This document shows, piece after piece, positions 26,900 through 38,500 of a DNA stretch of 64,000 nucleotides (the first letter of the stretch is position 1; the number at the start of each line of letters is the position of its first letter). Made by a program: the position numbers and the translations under genes. The notes beneath the pieces are model-generated. The model searched no databases. It was not told the DNA's origin and saw only the letters and a program-made list of their open reading frames with translations. The DNA comes from an uncultured Microbulbifer sp. (GTDB lineage: Bacteria > Pseudomonadota > Gammaproteobacteria > Pseudomonadales > Cellvibrionaceae), in NCBI RefSeq assembly GCF_947489355.1, contig NZ_CANLDD010000004.1, positions 62,001 to 126,000 of the forward strand. Direction: 5' to 3'.

Positions 26900-29800
26900 T
26901 TATTTGCCCGCTTTACCGCGCTGTAATGGTTTTGCCAAGTGCTCAACGACAGTGGCAACCTGCGGCGGCTCCATCACGCTGAAGTGATTGCCCGGCACAT
27001 CAATTAATTCAAAATCACCCAGACAAACATCCTGCCAATAAGGCGCAGCCATATGGCCTACGCCGGCGGTGACACCGAAGGATTGCTCTTCCTGGCAGCG
27101 CAAGTAGGTCATATCGCCAATATAGGGAGGCAGATCAAAACAGGCAGCGCGCATACTGTGTCGGCACACCCGGAAAAGCCCCGGTATCATCGCGGCTTCA
27201 ACCGGCACACCCGCCTGGGCAGAGGCCAACTCGGTGTAACCGGTCAGGCGCTGTTCCTGGGTCAGTTGTGAGCGTTGCCGCACGGCTTCAGCGACCGCTT
27301 TAAGCCCGGCATCACCATCGAGTTCTGCCATTGCACCGGCGGGAACACGACCGTTGTGTTTCTGCATTAAGGTCTCGATCGCGCGGGAAATATCTTCGCT
27401 CTCGATATGCTCACCAAATACCGCTTTTACCGGGTCGAGATTTAGATTGGGAGCAAAAATCGCTTCAAAAGCCAGCTCTTCATCGGTATCGACAAACATT
27501 GGAATGCTGTCGATCAAGCTCAGGTCAATCACATCGACACCGCGCTCCAGCAATCTCCGCGAAACTTCCGTCGCCAGCAGGCCGCCCAGGCAGTAACCAA
27601 TTAACTGGCAACGCTGATAGCCCTCGTCGATGATTCTTTGTGCGTAATCATCGGCGGTGCGCTCGATTAACTCTTTGGCATCAATGGACAGATACGTTTC
27701 TGTATTGGCGACGGCAATTCCAATGACCGGGCCCAAATCCTGGGCCGCAAGCGCTTTGCCCAGGTGCTGGAAATAATCCAGGGTACCCAGGGCCGCATGG
27801 AACATAATCCGTACCGGCGCCTCTTCTTTAGATACCCCTTTACCCTCGCCCTTATGACTGAAAGGAACCATCAAGGAGTTGCTGCCCTCGCGGGTAGTTG
27901 CAACCAGATTGTCGCTATCCGTGTCTGCCTGTTCCTCCGCAGCGGCATCCGGCTCGACTCTCAGTGCTCTGGCCAATGCAGCAACCGTCGGTCCATTGAG
28001 CATGTGGCGCAACAAGGCGTCGTAAGTAAACGATTTTGCCTCGGGAATCTCTTCCAACAAGCGCCCTGCAACCCGCGCCATAATCAGCGAGTCACCACCG
28101 AGATCGAAAAAGCTGTCCTGTCGGCCCACATTATCGAGGCCCAGTGCATTAGCCCAGAGCTTGCACAGAGCCGTTTCCAAAGGGTCCATCTGTTCTGAGT
28201 GGGCAGCCTCTTGTGCGTCACCAGTCGCAGGGCGCCAACCGGCGAGCATTTTACGATCGACTTTGCCATTGGCGGTGAGCGGCAGCTGGTCGAGAACTTG
28301 TAAATGGGCGGGCACCATATGCGCGGGCAATCTATTCGCTAAAAAGTCCCGCAATTTCCCGGCACTCAAATATTGCCGATCAGTTTTCATCTGCGCGGCC
28401 AATAAGTTCATGCCAAAAGCCGACAAAGGATGCTCATCTTCCGGCAGGCAGAGCACTTGGCCGGCACCATGGGCTTTTAACAGCGATTGCCATTTTTCGA
28501 TAGACAGGAACTTGGTCGCACCACAAGCGCGATCATCGCCGGCGGGGTCCATCATAAAACCCTGGGTGAGTAAGATATGGGCGTGATCCACCGTTGGCTC
28601 AGTCAGGATTAACCAGCCTCCGGGCGCCAGCAATTCGACAGCACTGGCGATAGCCGCGTCTGGATCTCGGGTACTGTTGAGCATCCCAGCACATAAAATG
28701 ACATCTGCACTATTGGGTGCCAAACCCTGGGCGCGATAGTCTGAATTGAGATCCATTAACCCGAAGCGCACCCAAGGCCATTCTTTAAATTGACGGCGAG
28801 CCTCAGTCAGGAAAAATGCGGTCATGTCGGTAAATAGATAGTCAACGTCATATCCATCCAACATGGGAATAACCGATGCACTGGTAGCCCCTGTGCCAGC
28901 GCCCAACTCAAGAACCGTTAACCCTCTATCGCTCTGGGCGGCAATGCGGTTAATTAATGCGGCAACCGCGGCATTGTTATAGCGGGCAATAAGGTCATCC
29001 CGATAGAGGGACAAAGCCACCTGCTGGTCGCCCTGGGGGAACAACAATTCAAACGGGTTTTGTTGATTCGCTAATAACTGGGGTAATAACTCGACATGAT
29101 TCCGGTGATATTGCAGGAATTCCCGATTACAAAAACCGCTTTCAATTCCCTGCTCAACGCGCTTCCACGCTTCGTCAACAGCAGAGATGTCGACTGCCTG
29201 GGTACGCGTGTATTTTTCCTCAGCAGCGGCGCTGATAGTGGATAAGCTGAGCAATTTTGCCTGAACGAGAAGGTCCAACCAACGACGCACCAGCCAGTGA
29301 TGCTTTTCATGGACTTCCGCTAGTGAAAGAATTTCTTCTGCACTGTATCCCTGCTCGCAATCTGTAAATGCCCCCAGGCCCATCAAGCCGTGAAGCATCG
29401 ACAACAGGGCCGCTTCTTCAAGCGCCTGCACATAGTCGCCGACACTGACAGCTTCCGGCTCACCGGCCTGGTAGTGCGCAAACTGACGCACTGAATTTAC
29501 CAGCTCGGGATCGATAACCGCCGGCTCGGTATCATCCAAGCAGCGACTTTCCACAAAGCCCAACAGATTTAAATCCGCTCGCGAATCGCCCTCTTTCTTC
29601 TCAATCACCGCCGTTGCTGTTGATACTGCGGGGTGGGCCAATAATGCAGACTCCACTTCTCCCAGTTCGATACGGTGCCCGCGAATTTTTACCTGCCCGT
29701 CTTCACGGCCCAGGAATTCGAGTTCACCTCCGGGTAAGTAACAACCCAAATCGCCAGTGCGGTAAAGGCGCTGGCCGTCCACTGGATGAGAGAAAAACTT

Positions 29801-32485
29801 CTGTTCAGAGAGGGCCGCATCACCGAGATAACCATCAGCCAATCCCAGGCCAGTAATCATCAGCTCACCCGCCACCCACACAGGGGCATCGCGCAACTGG
29901 CTATCCAGCACCCGGAAGCCCTGGTTCGTCAGCGGCACGCCATAGGGAATACTGCTCCAGGCGGGATCGACTCGCTCAATACGGTGGTAGTTAGACCAGA
30001 TTGCAGCTTCTGTAGCCCCACCCATGCCGATCAGATTGAGTGCGGGCACATGGCGCCTGATATGTTCCGGTAAAGTAACCGGAATCCAATCCCCCGATAG
30101 CATTGCCAATCGCCATTCGGACAGCGGCCGAGGCTCTGTATCCAGATAGGTGGCCAGCATTTGCAACTGCGCGGGGACAGAGTTCCACAATGTCACCCGG
30201 TACTCATCCATGACCTCCGCCCAATGTGAAGGGTCTGCACCGCGGGCCGGATCGGGCAACACCAAAATCGCACCGGCTGCCAAGGAGCCAAAAATATCGT
30301 AGACCGACAAATCAAAACTGAGTTGGGCCAAACCCAAAATACGATCGCCCGGGCTCACTTCGAAGCGGCGATTAATATCCAGCACCGTATTTAAAGCGGC
30401 CCGATGATTAATCATCACACCTTTGGGTTCGCCGGTAGAACCGGAGGTGTAGATAACATAAGCCAGCTGCTCGGGGTCGCCATTACTGGCTACCGGAATC
30501 TCAGTTTCAGGTGCCAGGGTATCAACACTGATCACCTGCACTTCTGATGGCCACTTAATTTGGCTGGCGAGGTCGCTGAGTGTCAGGACATATTCCGCCT
30601 CTGCACTGAGCAACAATTTATTGAGCCGTATTTCCGGTTGTGCCGCGTCCAGTGGCAAATAGATACCACCGGCCAGGAGCACACCGAGGGTCGCCGCTAT
30701 TTGCTCTCGCCCTTTCGGCATTGCAATGGCTACGCGGCTACCCAGCTGGAAACCTTCTTTGGTGAGCGATTTGGCGATACCCGCCGCTTTTTTCGCCAGG
30801 TTGCCATAACTCACACTGCCATTGCTATCAATAATGGCGGTAGCTGCCGGCGTTGCCGCAGCCTGTGCAAATACGCCCTGATGCAATAACTCTGAAGGAA
30901 CAGGTCCATCGGTTTGATTAACCTGATGCCTTTCCTGTTGCTGCCACTCGGGTAAAGAAACCGGAGACTGGCCAAGCCATTGCCCGTCGCCGCCAGCAGC
31001 AAGCTCATTCAACAAGCCGGTAAAGGCCGCGAACATATCCTCTACCAAGCCCGATGGAAAAACGCCCTGGCGCACGTCCCAGTTAATTTCCAGACCTTCG
31101 GCATCATCTCTCACCTGGCAATCCAGGGTGACTTGCGGTGTCTGGGTAATTCCTCTGCCGGACTTTCTACCGCTAGCGGGTTTTTCGGTATCTCCCAGGC
31201 CAATAGCACTGGTAAATACCACCGGCATCAATGCGGCCTCGGGTCCTCGCGCACGGGACATTTCCCGCAGTACTTCCACACCGGAGAACAAGCGGTGATC
31301 AATATCACTAAACAGCTGCTCGCCAATGCCAGCCGCCCAATCTCGAAAGGTTTTTCCATTGGAATCACCAATCGCCAACACACTGACCGAAGTAAAATCA
31401 CCGATCAGCTGGTTAACCTGAGGGTGTAAGGACAGCCTATTCAATAAGGTAAGACTTAGGCTAAAGCATGGCTGGCGGCTCCACCGCTGCAATACCGCCC
31501 CGTAGGCAGCCAGCACAGCTACCGACGCGGTCAAGCCGGCAGTACCGGCTCGCTGCTTCAGGGTCTGCCAGTGCGCCGTGTCCAGGCGATAGTGGTGGCG
31601 ATCAAAGCGTACAGATTCCGCCTCTGAAGCGGGCGGCAATACCGGTAACTCAGGTGCCGGCGGCAGTTGCTCAAGGCGATCCAACCAATAGCGACGATCA
31701 TTTTGGTAGCCCTGGCTGTCCAATAGACTTCGTTCGGCCAGCAGGTAATCGCGAAAATCAATTTCCAGTGCTGGCAGGACTGCGCTCGGGTGAGACAGCA
31801 GGAGATCGAGCTCATTAAATAAAATGCCCGCACTGGCCCAGTCCGCGATCAGTGCATCCATAGAGAAATGTACTATATGACCCTTATCTGTGCGGGTATG
31901 ACGCAGCTCGAACATGGGCCACTCACCAATGGTGTAGTTGCGGTGGCCCAGTTCATCTCTCACCGATTCCAAGGCAAGCTCCAGGTCCTCTTCGTCCAAA
32001 CCGGTGAGGTCCTGGCTTTGCATTTGGTAGTGTGGCACTTGGGGGAGAATCCGCTGGTATCCCTCCTGCTCGATAACCACCCGCAACATTGGGTGACGCT
32101 CAATCAATTGGTTCCAGGCTTCCTGCAAGCCTTTTGGGTTTAATCCCGGGTATTCCAGCTCCAGGTAACCGTGACAAGCAACGCCCCCATAGCCAAATGC
32201 ATTTTGCCGCCCCAACAGATAGGCGGTCTGCACATCGCTTAAAGGGAAAGGCGCATGCCGATTTTCCACGTCGGCCTCGACCACCACTCCCAAACCCTGG
32301 TCGTTGCCAGCGACTGATTGAGCCGCGTTCAGTATTTCGATAATTTGTAATTTGTGTTCCCGCAGCCTCTGCTTGTGCCGCTCCGTCAGCAGGCCTTTGG
32401 CCGCGCGAAAACGCAGTTGTTCGGACTCGGTCCAGAGTTCCACCCCAAGCCCTTGTAGTTCGTCGATCAGTTCCATAGCCGCCAT
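26900..32485 (-). CDS. pchF: PchF-like NRPS: docking-Cy-A(MT)-PCP-TE
   Basis: About 1861 residues. Residues 1-52 form a charged helical piece (MELIDELQGLGVELWTESEQ...) like the TubC-type N-terminal docking domain. Cyclisation domain at ~80-500 carries the DxxxxD motif MDALIADWASAG. The adenylation domain has YVIYTSGSTGEPKGVMI near 690 and LSFDLSVYDIFG (as in cysteine-activating domains). A methyltransferase domain, SAM motif VLELGAGTGATSAS, is inserted between A8 (VKIRGHRIELGEVE) and A10 (LPLTANGKVDR). The carrier protein has LGGDSLIMARV (Ser ~1466). The C-terminal thioesterase has GYCLGG, with Cys (~1632) where Ser is usual. The plan matches pyochelin PchF, which adds and N-methylates the last cysteine. 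I chose ATG 32485 (GGACGGAG upstream) over TTG 32515. Confidence 0.9.
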   Translation of the reverse strand: MAAMELIDELQGLGVELWTESEQLRFRAAKGLLTERHKQRLREHKLQIIEILNAAQSVAGNDQGLGVVVEADVENRHAPFPLSDVQTAYLLGRQNAFGYGGVACHGYLELEYPGLNPKGLQEAWNQLIERHPMLRVVIEQEGYQRILPQVPHYQMQSQDLTGLDEEDLELALESVRDELGHRNYTIGEWPMFELRHTRTDKGHIVHFSMDALIADWASAGILFNELDLLLSHPSAVLPALEIDFRDYLLAERSLLDSQGYQNDRRYWLDRLEQLPPAPELPVLPPASEAESVRFDRHHYRLDTAHWQTLKQRAGTAGLTASVAVLAAYGAVLQRWSRQPCFSLSLTLLNRLSLHPQVNQLIGDFTSVSVLAIGDSNGKTFRDWAAGIGEQLFSDIDHRLFSGVEVLREMSRARGPEAALMPVVFTSAIGLGDTEKPASGRKSGRGITQTPQVTLDCQVRDDAEGLEINWDVRQGVFPSGLVEDMFAAFTGLLNELAAGGDGQWLGQSPVSLPEWQQQERHQVNQTDGPVPSELLHQGVFAQAAATPAATAIIDSNGSVSYGNLAKKAAGIAKSLTKEGFQLGSRVAIAMPKGREQIAATLGVLLAGGIYLPLDAAQPEIRLNKLLLSAEAEYVLTLSDLASQIKWPSEVQVISVDTLAPETEIPVASNGDPEQLAYVIYTSGSTGEPKGVMINHRAALNTVLDINRRFEVSPGDRILGLAQLSFDLSVYDIFGSLAAGAILVLPDPARGADPSHWAEVMDEYRVTLWNSVPAQLQMLATYLDTEPRPLSEWRLAMLSGDWIPVTLPEHIRRHVPALNLIGMGGATEAAIWSNYHRIERVDPAWSSIPYGVPLTNQGFRVLDSQLRDAPVWVAGELMITGLGLADGYLGDAALSEQKFFSHPVDGQRLYRTGDLGCYLPGGELEFLGREDGQVKIRGHRIELGEVESALLAHPAVSTATAVIEKKEGDSRADLNLLGFVESRCLDDTEPAVIDPELVNSVRQFAHYQAGEPEAVSVGDYVQALEEAALLSMLHGLMGLGAFTDCEQGYSAEEILSLAEVHEKHHWLVRRWLDLLVQAKLLSLSTISAAAEEKYTRTQAVDISAVDEAWKRVEQGIESGFCNREFLQYHRNHVELLPQLLANQQNPFELLFPQGDQQVALSLYRDDLIARYNNAAVAALINRIAAQSDRGLTVLELGAGTGATSASVIPMLDGYDVDYLFTDMTAFFLTEARRQFKEWPWVRFGLMDLNSDYRAQGLAPNSADVILCAGMLNSTRDPDAAIASAVELLAPGGWLILTEPTVDHAHILLTQGFMMDPAGDDRACGATKFLSIEKWQSLLKAHGAGQVLCLPEDEHPLSAFGMNLLAAQMKTDRQYLSAGKLRDFLANRLPAHMVPAHLQVLDQLPLTANGKVDRKMLAGWRPATGDAQEAAHSEQMDPLETALCKLWANALGLDNVGRQDSFFDLGGDSLIMARVAGRLLEEIPEAKSFTYDALLRHMLNGPTVAALARALRVEPDAAAEEQADTDSDNLVATTREGSNSLMVPFSHKGEGKGVSKEEAPVRIMFHAALGTLDYFQHLGKALAAQDLGPVIGIAVANTETYLSIDAKELIERTADDYAQRIIDEGYQRCQLIGYCLGGLLATEVSRRLLERGVDVIDLSLIDSIPMFVDTDEELAFEAIFAPNLNLDPVKAVFGEHIESEDISRAIETLMQKHNGRVPAGAMAELDGDAGLKAVAEAVRQRSQLTQEQRLTGYTELASAQAGVPVEAAMIPGLFRVCRHSMRAACFDLPPYIGDMTYLRCQEEQSFGVTAGVGHMAAPYWQDVCLGDFELIDVPGNHFSVMEPPQVATVVEHLAKPLQRGKAGK

Positions 32486-32533
32486 GGGGTTAAGACTCCG
32501 TCCAATCGTTGACAAATAAGTGGTTCAACAACT

Positions 32534-35500
32534 TCATATCACCCCCTCTTCCACCCACTCCGCATCAATACTCTCTAGTCGTTCCATTGCACTTAGGGCA
32601 CCGGCAACATCTGTCAGTCTCGGGGAGGCGAATAAACGTCTGAGGGGAAGCAGCATACGATGTTGCTGCTTTAGGCGGTCGATAAACCGGGTTGCCAATA
32701 AACTATCGCCACCCAATTCAAAGAAATTTTGATCGCGGTTTATGGCTGGCAGGTTAAGAAGTTCCTGCCAGATCAGTGCTACCAGGCGCTCGTTATCCGT
32801 TACCAGTTCAGCCGCTTTTTCCTGTTGCGGTTTTTCCACCGCATTCACGAGTTTTAATACTGAAGCCCGATCCAATTTATCGTTAGCACTCAGGGGCATT
32901 TCCGGCAAAGTCACTATGAGATCCGGGACCATATAAGACGGAAGATGGAGACTAAGGTACTCGCGCAAGTCATCCGTACTAAGAGTTGAAGGGCATTCAG
33001 GTTTGAGCACAACGGCAGCAACCAGCTGTTGTTCTGTGGCCAGCACCAGGGCACGCTGCACAAACATCTGACGATTGAATACGGTTTCGACTTCACCCAG
33101 CTCTATGCGATGGCCACGGACCTTCACCTGGCTATCGGCGCGCCCCAAAAATTCCAGACATCCATTGGGCCAGTAGCGCCCAAGATCCCCAGTGCGATAC
33201 CAGCGCTCACCATCGATCGTAACAAAGCGCACTTCGGTCAACTCGGGTGCCGCGCGATAGCCCATGGCGACACCATCACCACCGATCCACAGCTCACCCG
33301 TTATCCAGTCAGGGCAGTCGCGCCCCTGGGTATCCATCACCCTAAATTTCTGGTTGGCCAGGGGGTATCCGTACGGGATCGAGTGCCAGCTTGGGTCGAC
33401 TTCTACAACTTCAAAACTGTTAGACCAAATAGAAGCTTCAGTGGCGCCACCCAGTGCGATAAAACGGCAATCGGGCTGTATTTGTTTTAATCGCTGGGGT
33501 AAATCCAGGCCAATCCAATCGCCGGAATTTAATACCAAACGCAAATTGCCAGGCGGTGTACCGGCACCGACAGTGAGTAACATATCCAGTAGCGCCGGTA
33601 CCGTATTCCAGATGGTGATGCCGTAGTGACATACCAGTTGATGCCAGCGCTCAGCATCCCGCCGGTCCTCTTCCTCAATCAATACCAGTGCACCGCCTAC
33701 CGATAACAGTCCAAAGATATCGTAAACAGAGAGGTCAAAATCCAGGGCTGAAATGGCCAGTACACGATCATTTTCATCAACAGAGAAGCGTTCGTTGATA
33801 TCCGCAATGGTATTCCAGGCGGCACTGTGACTGATTTCGACGCCCTTGGGTTCGCCTGTGGAGCCGGAAGTGAAAATGATATAAGCCAGTTGCTCAGCTT
33901 CTGTTGCAATCGGTTCACCAATAGAAGCGAACTGTTCGGCCTGTTGAATTGCGCTTTTGTCGAGTACCACTTTTACATCGGCACGGCGTAACATTGACTC
34001 ACGCCTTGCCTGCGGTTGATCGATACCGACAGGTAAATAAGCGGCTCCCGCTGCGAGTACCCCCAAAACAGCGGCAATCTGGTCGGGCCCTTTGGGCAGG
34101 TTGACGGCCACTACCTCGGCAGATGAAACCTGGCTTTGCAATAACCAGGCAGCGATGCGCAAAGCACGCTCTGCCAGGACGCCATAACTCAGGGAATTTT
34201 CGTCTCCCCAATACAAGGCGATATTCTCGGGATTCGCTTTTGCCTGCTGGAAAAATCGCTGCGACAAGTTATCCGTTGGATTAATTGCGATACGCTTTTC
34301 AAGCTGGGTTCTCAGTTCTCGTTGAGCACTGGGTAATAAATCAGGCGGTGTGGAATCCCATTCAGCCTCACCCGTCCATTGGAGCAAGCCGATATAGGTC
34401 TGGAACATTTCCGCGCACATCCCCTCTGGGAAAAGCGCTTCAACCACATCCCAATTTAAGAAAACGCCACCCTCGACTTCGACCACCTGGTGATCCAACC
34501 AGACTTGCGGCGTTTGTGTCAGGGCCCAGATGGGTTCCCGCAGAGGTCCATTTTCCGATGCCGCTGTACCACCGGGAATACCCAGTGCACTGGTGAAAAC
34601 CACGGGCATTGTGGCTTCCGCGTCGCTCTGCCGGCGGGCTAATTCCCGCATCAGGCTAACACTGGAAATATCGCGATGTTCCAGGGCCGCGCCAACTTCC
34701 CCTTGTATTTTTTTCGCTCGCACCAACCAGCTGTCACCGGCCTCTGGCCGGTAACCCACCAGGGTCAGGGAGGTGAAATCCCCCATCACTCGATAGATAT
34801 CCGGGTGAACTTCACGGCGATCAAACAAAGTAAGGTTCAAGCTCAGGTCGGGGCGACTGCTCCAACGACTAAGCACTTCGGCAAAAGCCGTTAAAAGGAG
34901 GCTCGAAGGCGTGATTCCCTGCTCAGCCGCGCGCGCAACCAGGTTTTGCCAGGTATCTTTATCAATATGCTGTTGATGACGCACAAAGTGCGGGCGCTCA
35001 ATGGATGCCGGCTCCCTTACAATGGGTAGCTGAGGCGCGGGAGGCAGCTCCGATAATTTGTGCTGCCAAAAAGTTTTTGCGGTAGCCAGGGGACCTTCTG
35101 GAAGATCACTATCAAATACGGCGGTCGTTTGTGGCAATACAATGCGCACATAATCGCGGAAAGAGAGTTCGATAGAAGGTAGATCAATACCGGGACTCTG
35201 ATAGAGGATATTTAACTCTCGGTAAAACAGCAGAATACTGAAGGCATCGAGAATTAAATTATCCAAACCGATAGCCAATCGGGTATTGCGGCCACAGCGC
35301 ACCGCACGAACATCAAACAGTGGCCACCTGCTGGGCTCAAATACCTGCTCCGCGCATTCCTGTCGCAGTTGCGCAAAAGCAGAAGCTGGATCGCTGTCTA
35401 CTTCTGTAACATCAATGGAAAATCTCGGCACATCGGCAAGGATGCGCTGTCGACCTTCGCTGTCGAATACAGCCCGCAGCATTTCATGGCGGGCAATCAT

Positions 35501-38500
35501 CGCGTTTAGCGCGGACTCCAAACGCTCCAGATCGAGATCAACAACGTCGTATTCGCGGTAAAAGTGACAACCGATACCACCCAAAACAAATTCTGGGTCC
35601 CTTCCCAGCCAATAGGCCCGCTGAACATCGGTAGGTTCAAAAGCGGCGTACCGGTTGGCCTTATCCGATTGCCACTGTGTGGCAGCAATTTCGTTAGTAC
35701 CTTTGTTTCGCTGTGGGTTCTCAGTTGGATCTTGAACTAATATCGCAGCAAAGTCGGCCAAGCTGGGCTGGCTAAACAATTCCGACAGTGTGACACCTGT
35801 AAAGCCAGACTCGCGCAGGTCTCGCACAACACGGGTTGCTAACAGGGAGTCACCCCCAAGTGCGAAGAAGTTATCGTCCCGCGCTATATCGGTAACATCA
35901 AGGAATTTGCACCAGGCGGCAGCCACCTGCTGCTCTAATTTACCTTGCGGTGGGTTCTGCTTTGCCTGGTGCTGCGACAGGGATTCATCGGCAAACTGCT
36001 GTAAGCCACCGCGATCAATTTTGCCATTGGCGGTAAGGGGTATTTCAGCGAGACAGCAAAGCTCACTGGGCAGCATGGCGCTGGTCAATCGTTGGCTCAG
36101 GAATTCACGCAGGTCGTTCAAGGGTTCCTGCAACTGTTGCAAATCAACAAAGCACTTTTCTGGATTGATATTCCCTTGCGATAATTTGGATTCCAGAGCG
36201 ACAACCGCAACCACACCTCGCTGAGTCAACAATGCAACCGCTTGCGCAATCCCTTTGTGTGCGGTCAGTGCCGCTTCAATCTCGCCGAGTTCAATGCGGT
36301 GTCCACGCACCTTGACCTGATTATCGGCGCGGCCCAAAAACTCCAGGCACCCGTTCGGCCAATAGCGGCCCAAGTCTCCGGTGCGGTACCAGCGCTCGCC
36401 TTCGTCTGTCACAAAACGGGCTGCGGTGATACCGGGAGCACTGCGATACCCCAAAGCAACGCCAGCACCACCGATCCACAACTCCCCTGTCACCCAGTCA
36501 GGGCAATCGCGCCCCAGGGCATCCACCACTCTGAATTGCTGGTTGGCTAGGGGGTAACCATAGGGAATAGATCGCCAAGAGGAATCAACTTCTTTGACTT
36601 CAAAATTGTTCGACCAAATAGAAGCTTCAGTGGCGCCACCCAAAGCCATAAAGCGGCAACCGGGATTTACGCGCTTTAATCGTTCCGGCAGGTCGAGGCT
36701 GATCCAGTCACCAGAATTTAATACCAGGCGCAGCTCTCCAGCTGGAGTATCACCACCCGTGGTGAGCAGCATATCCAAAAGCGCCGGTACTGTATTCCAA
36801 ACCGTTACGCCATGTTGGCACACCAACTGATGCCAGCGCTCAGCGTCCCGCCGGGATTCCTCTTCAACCAATACCAGTGCACCGCCGGCGGACAAGAGCC
36901 CAAAAATATCGTAAACGGAAAGGTCAAAATCCAATGCCGATACGGCCAGCACTCGATCATTTTCGCTAACCGAAAAGCGCGCGTTAATGTCTGCTATGGT
37001 GTTCCAGGCACTCCCGTGACTAATTTCGACGCCCTTGGGTTCACCGGTGGAGCCAGAGGTAAAAATGGTATAGGCGAGATCTTTTGCCTCTCCCACGACA
37101 GGCTGGGATAAAGGCGCGACACCGGAGAGCACAGACAAGTTATCTATAACCAGCTTGGCTCCAGCAAGTTTGAGTACGCGCTCTCTACGCAACGGTGGCT
37201 GGTCTATACCCAGCGGCAGATAAGCCGCTCCTGCCGCTAATACGCCCAAGGCTGCAATAATCTGCTCCGGCCCCTTGGGTAATAAAATACCGACCAAATC
37301 ACCGGGCTCAACACCTTGAAGCTGTAAATACGCGGCCATCGCCAAAGCACTGTGGGCCAACTCCCCGTAACGGATTTGTTCACCGTTCCAATAGAGAGCC
37401 ACTGCTTCAGGGCAGTTTTTAGCATTGCTAAAAAAATGTTCGTGTAATTGGTGAGACTGGTATGGCTTGGCTGTGGAATTTACCTGCTCGCGCTGGTGCT
37501 TTTGCTCCGCTGGCAGCAGCGATGGTATGGGCTTGGCCCAGAATTCCGGGCTGCCGATCAGGCATTCCAGTAACTGCGTAAAGGCGGCAAACATGCCATC
37601 CAGGACGCCGGGAGCAAAAGCAGCTTCCCGTGCATCCCAGTTTACGGACAGGCCACCTTTGAGTTCCATAACCTGTACGTCCAGCCACACTTGTGGCCCC
37701 TGGGAGATAATCCAATTGACATCTCCAAAGGCACTGCGAACTGACTCGCCAAATAATTCTCCCAACCCAAGCGCACTGGTAAAGACGACCGGCGCAAACA
37801 CCGTTTGTCCCTGTTGCCTGCTGAGGTCACGCAGCACCTCTACGCCGGAATAACTCCCGTGCGCTACATCCTGACGGAAGTTGTGTTGTAAACGCTGTGC
37901 ATGCTCAACAAAGGTTCCACTCTGGCTGCCCTGCCAGGCAAGCAAGATCGAAGAAGTAAAGTCTCCTACCAGAGAGTTGACATACCGGTGCAGGGATTCC
38001 CGGTCGAACAGGGGGAGATTCAGCAGGAAATCTGACTCTTCGCTATAGACCGTAAGCACTTCCGCAAGCGCCGCTGCCAGGGTCATGGATAAAGTAATAC
38101 CGTGACGACTCGCAAATTCCGCTAGCTGGTTTTTCCGATCAGCAGACAGACTATAGTGGCGACGAACAACGCGACGAGTGTCTTTAGACTCAATACCTAT
38201 TGCAGTGGGTAATTGAGGAGCGCCGGGCAAATCTGCCAGGCGATCCTGCCAGTGCGCCTTAGCCCGCAGCTTCTCAGCCTGCCGCTCTTCCTTTGAGTGA
38301 AGAGCGCTGCGATCAGCCTGGTAGCGCGGATAACTGTAACTCAGCGGTACCAGTGACTGCTCTGGTTCCAGGTAGAGCTTGGCCAAGTCATTCAGTAACA
38401 CGCGCAGACTAAAGGCATCTGCAGCTACCATATCCAGATTAATATGCAGGCGTGTGCCGCCAGCTTTTAATTCCGTAGGTAACAATGAGAGCTGTACATC

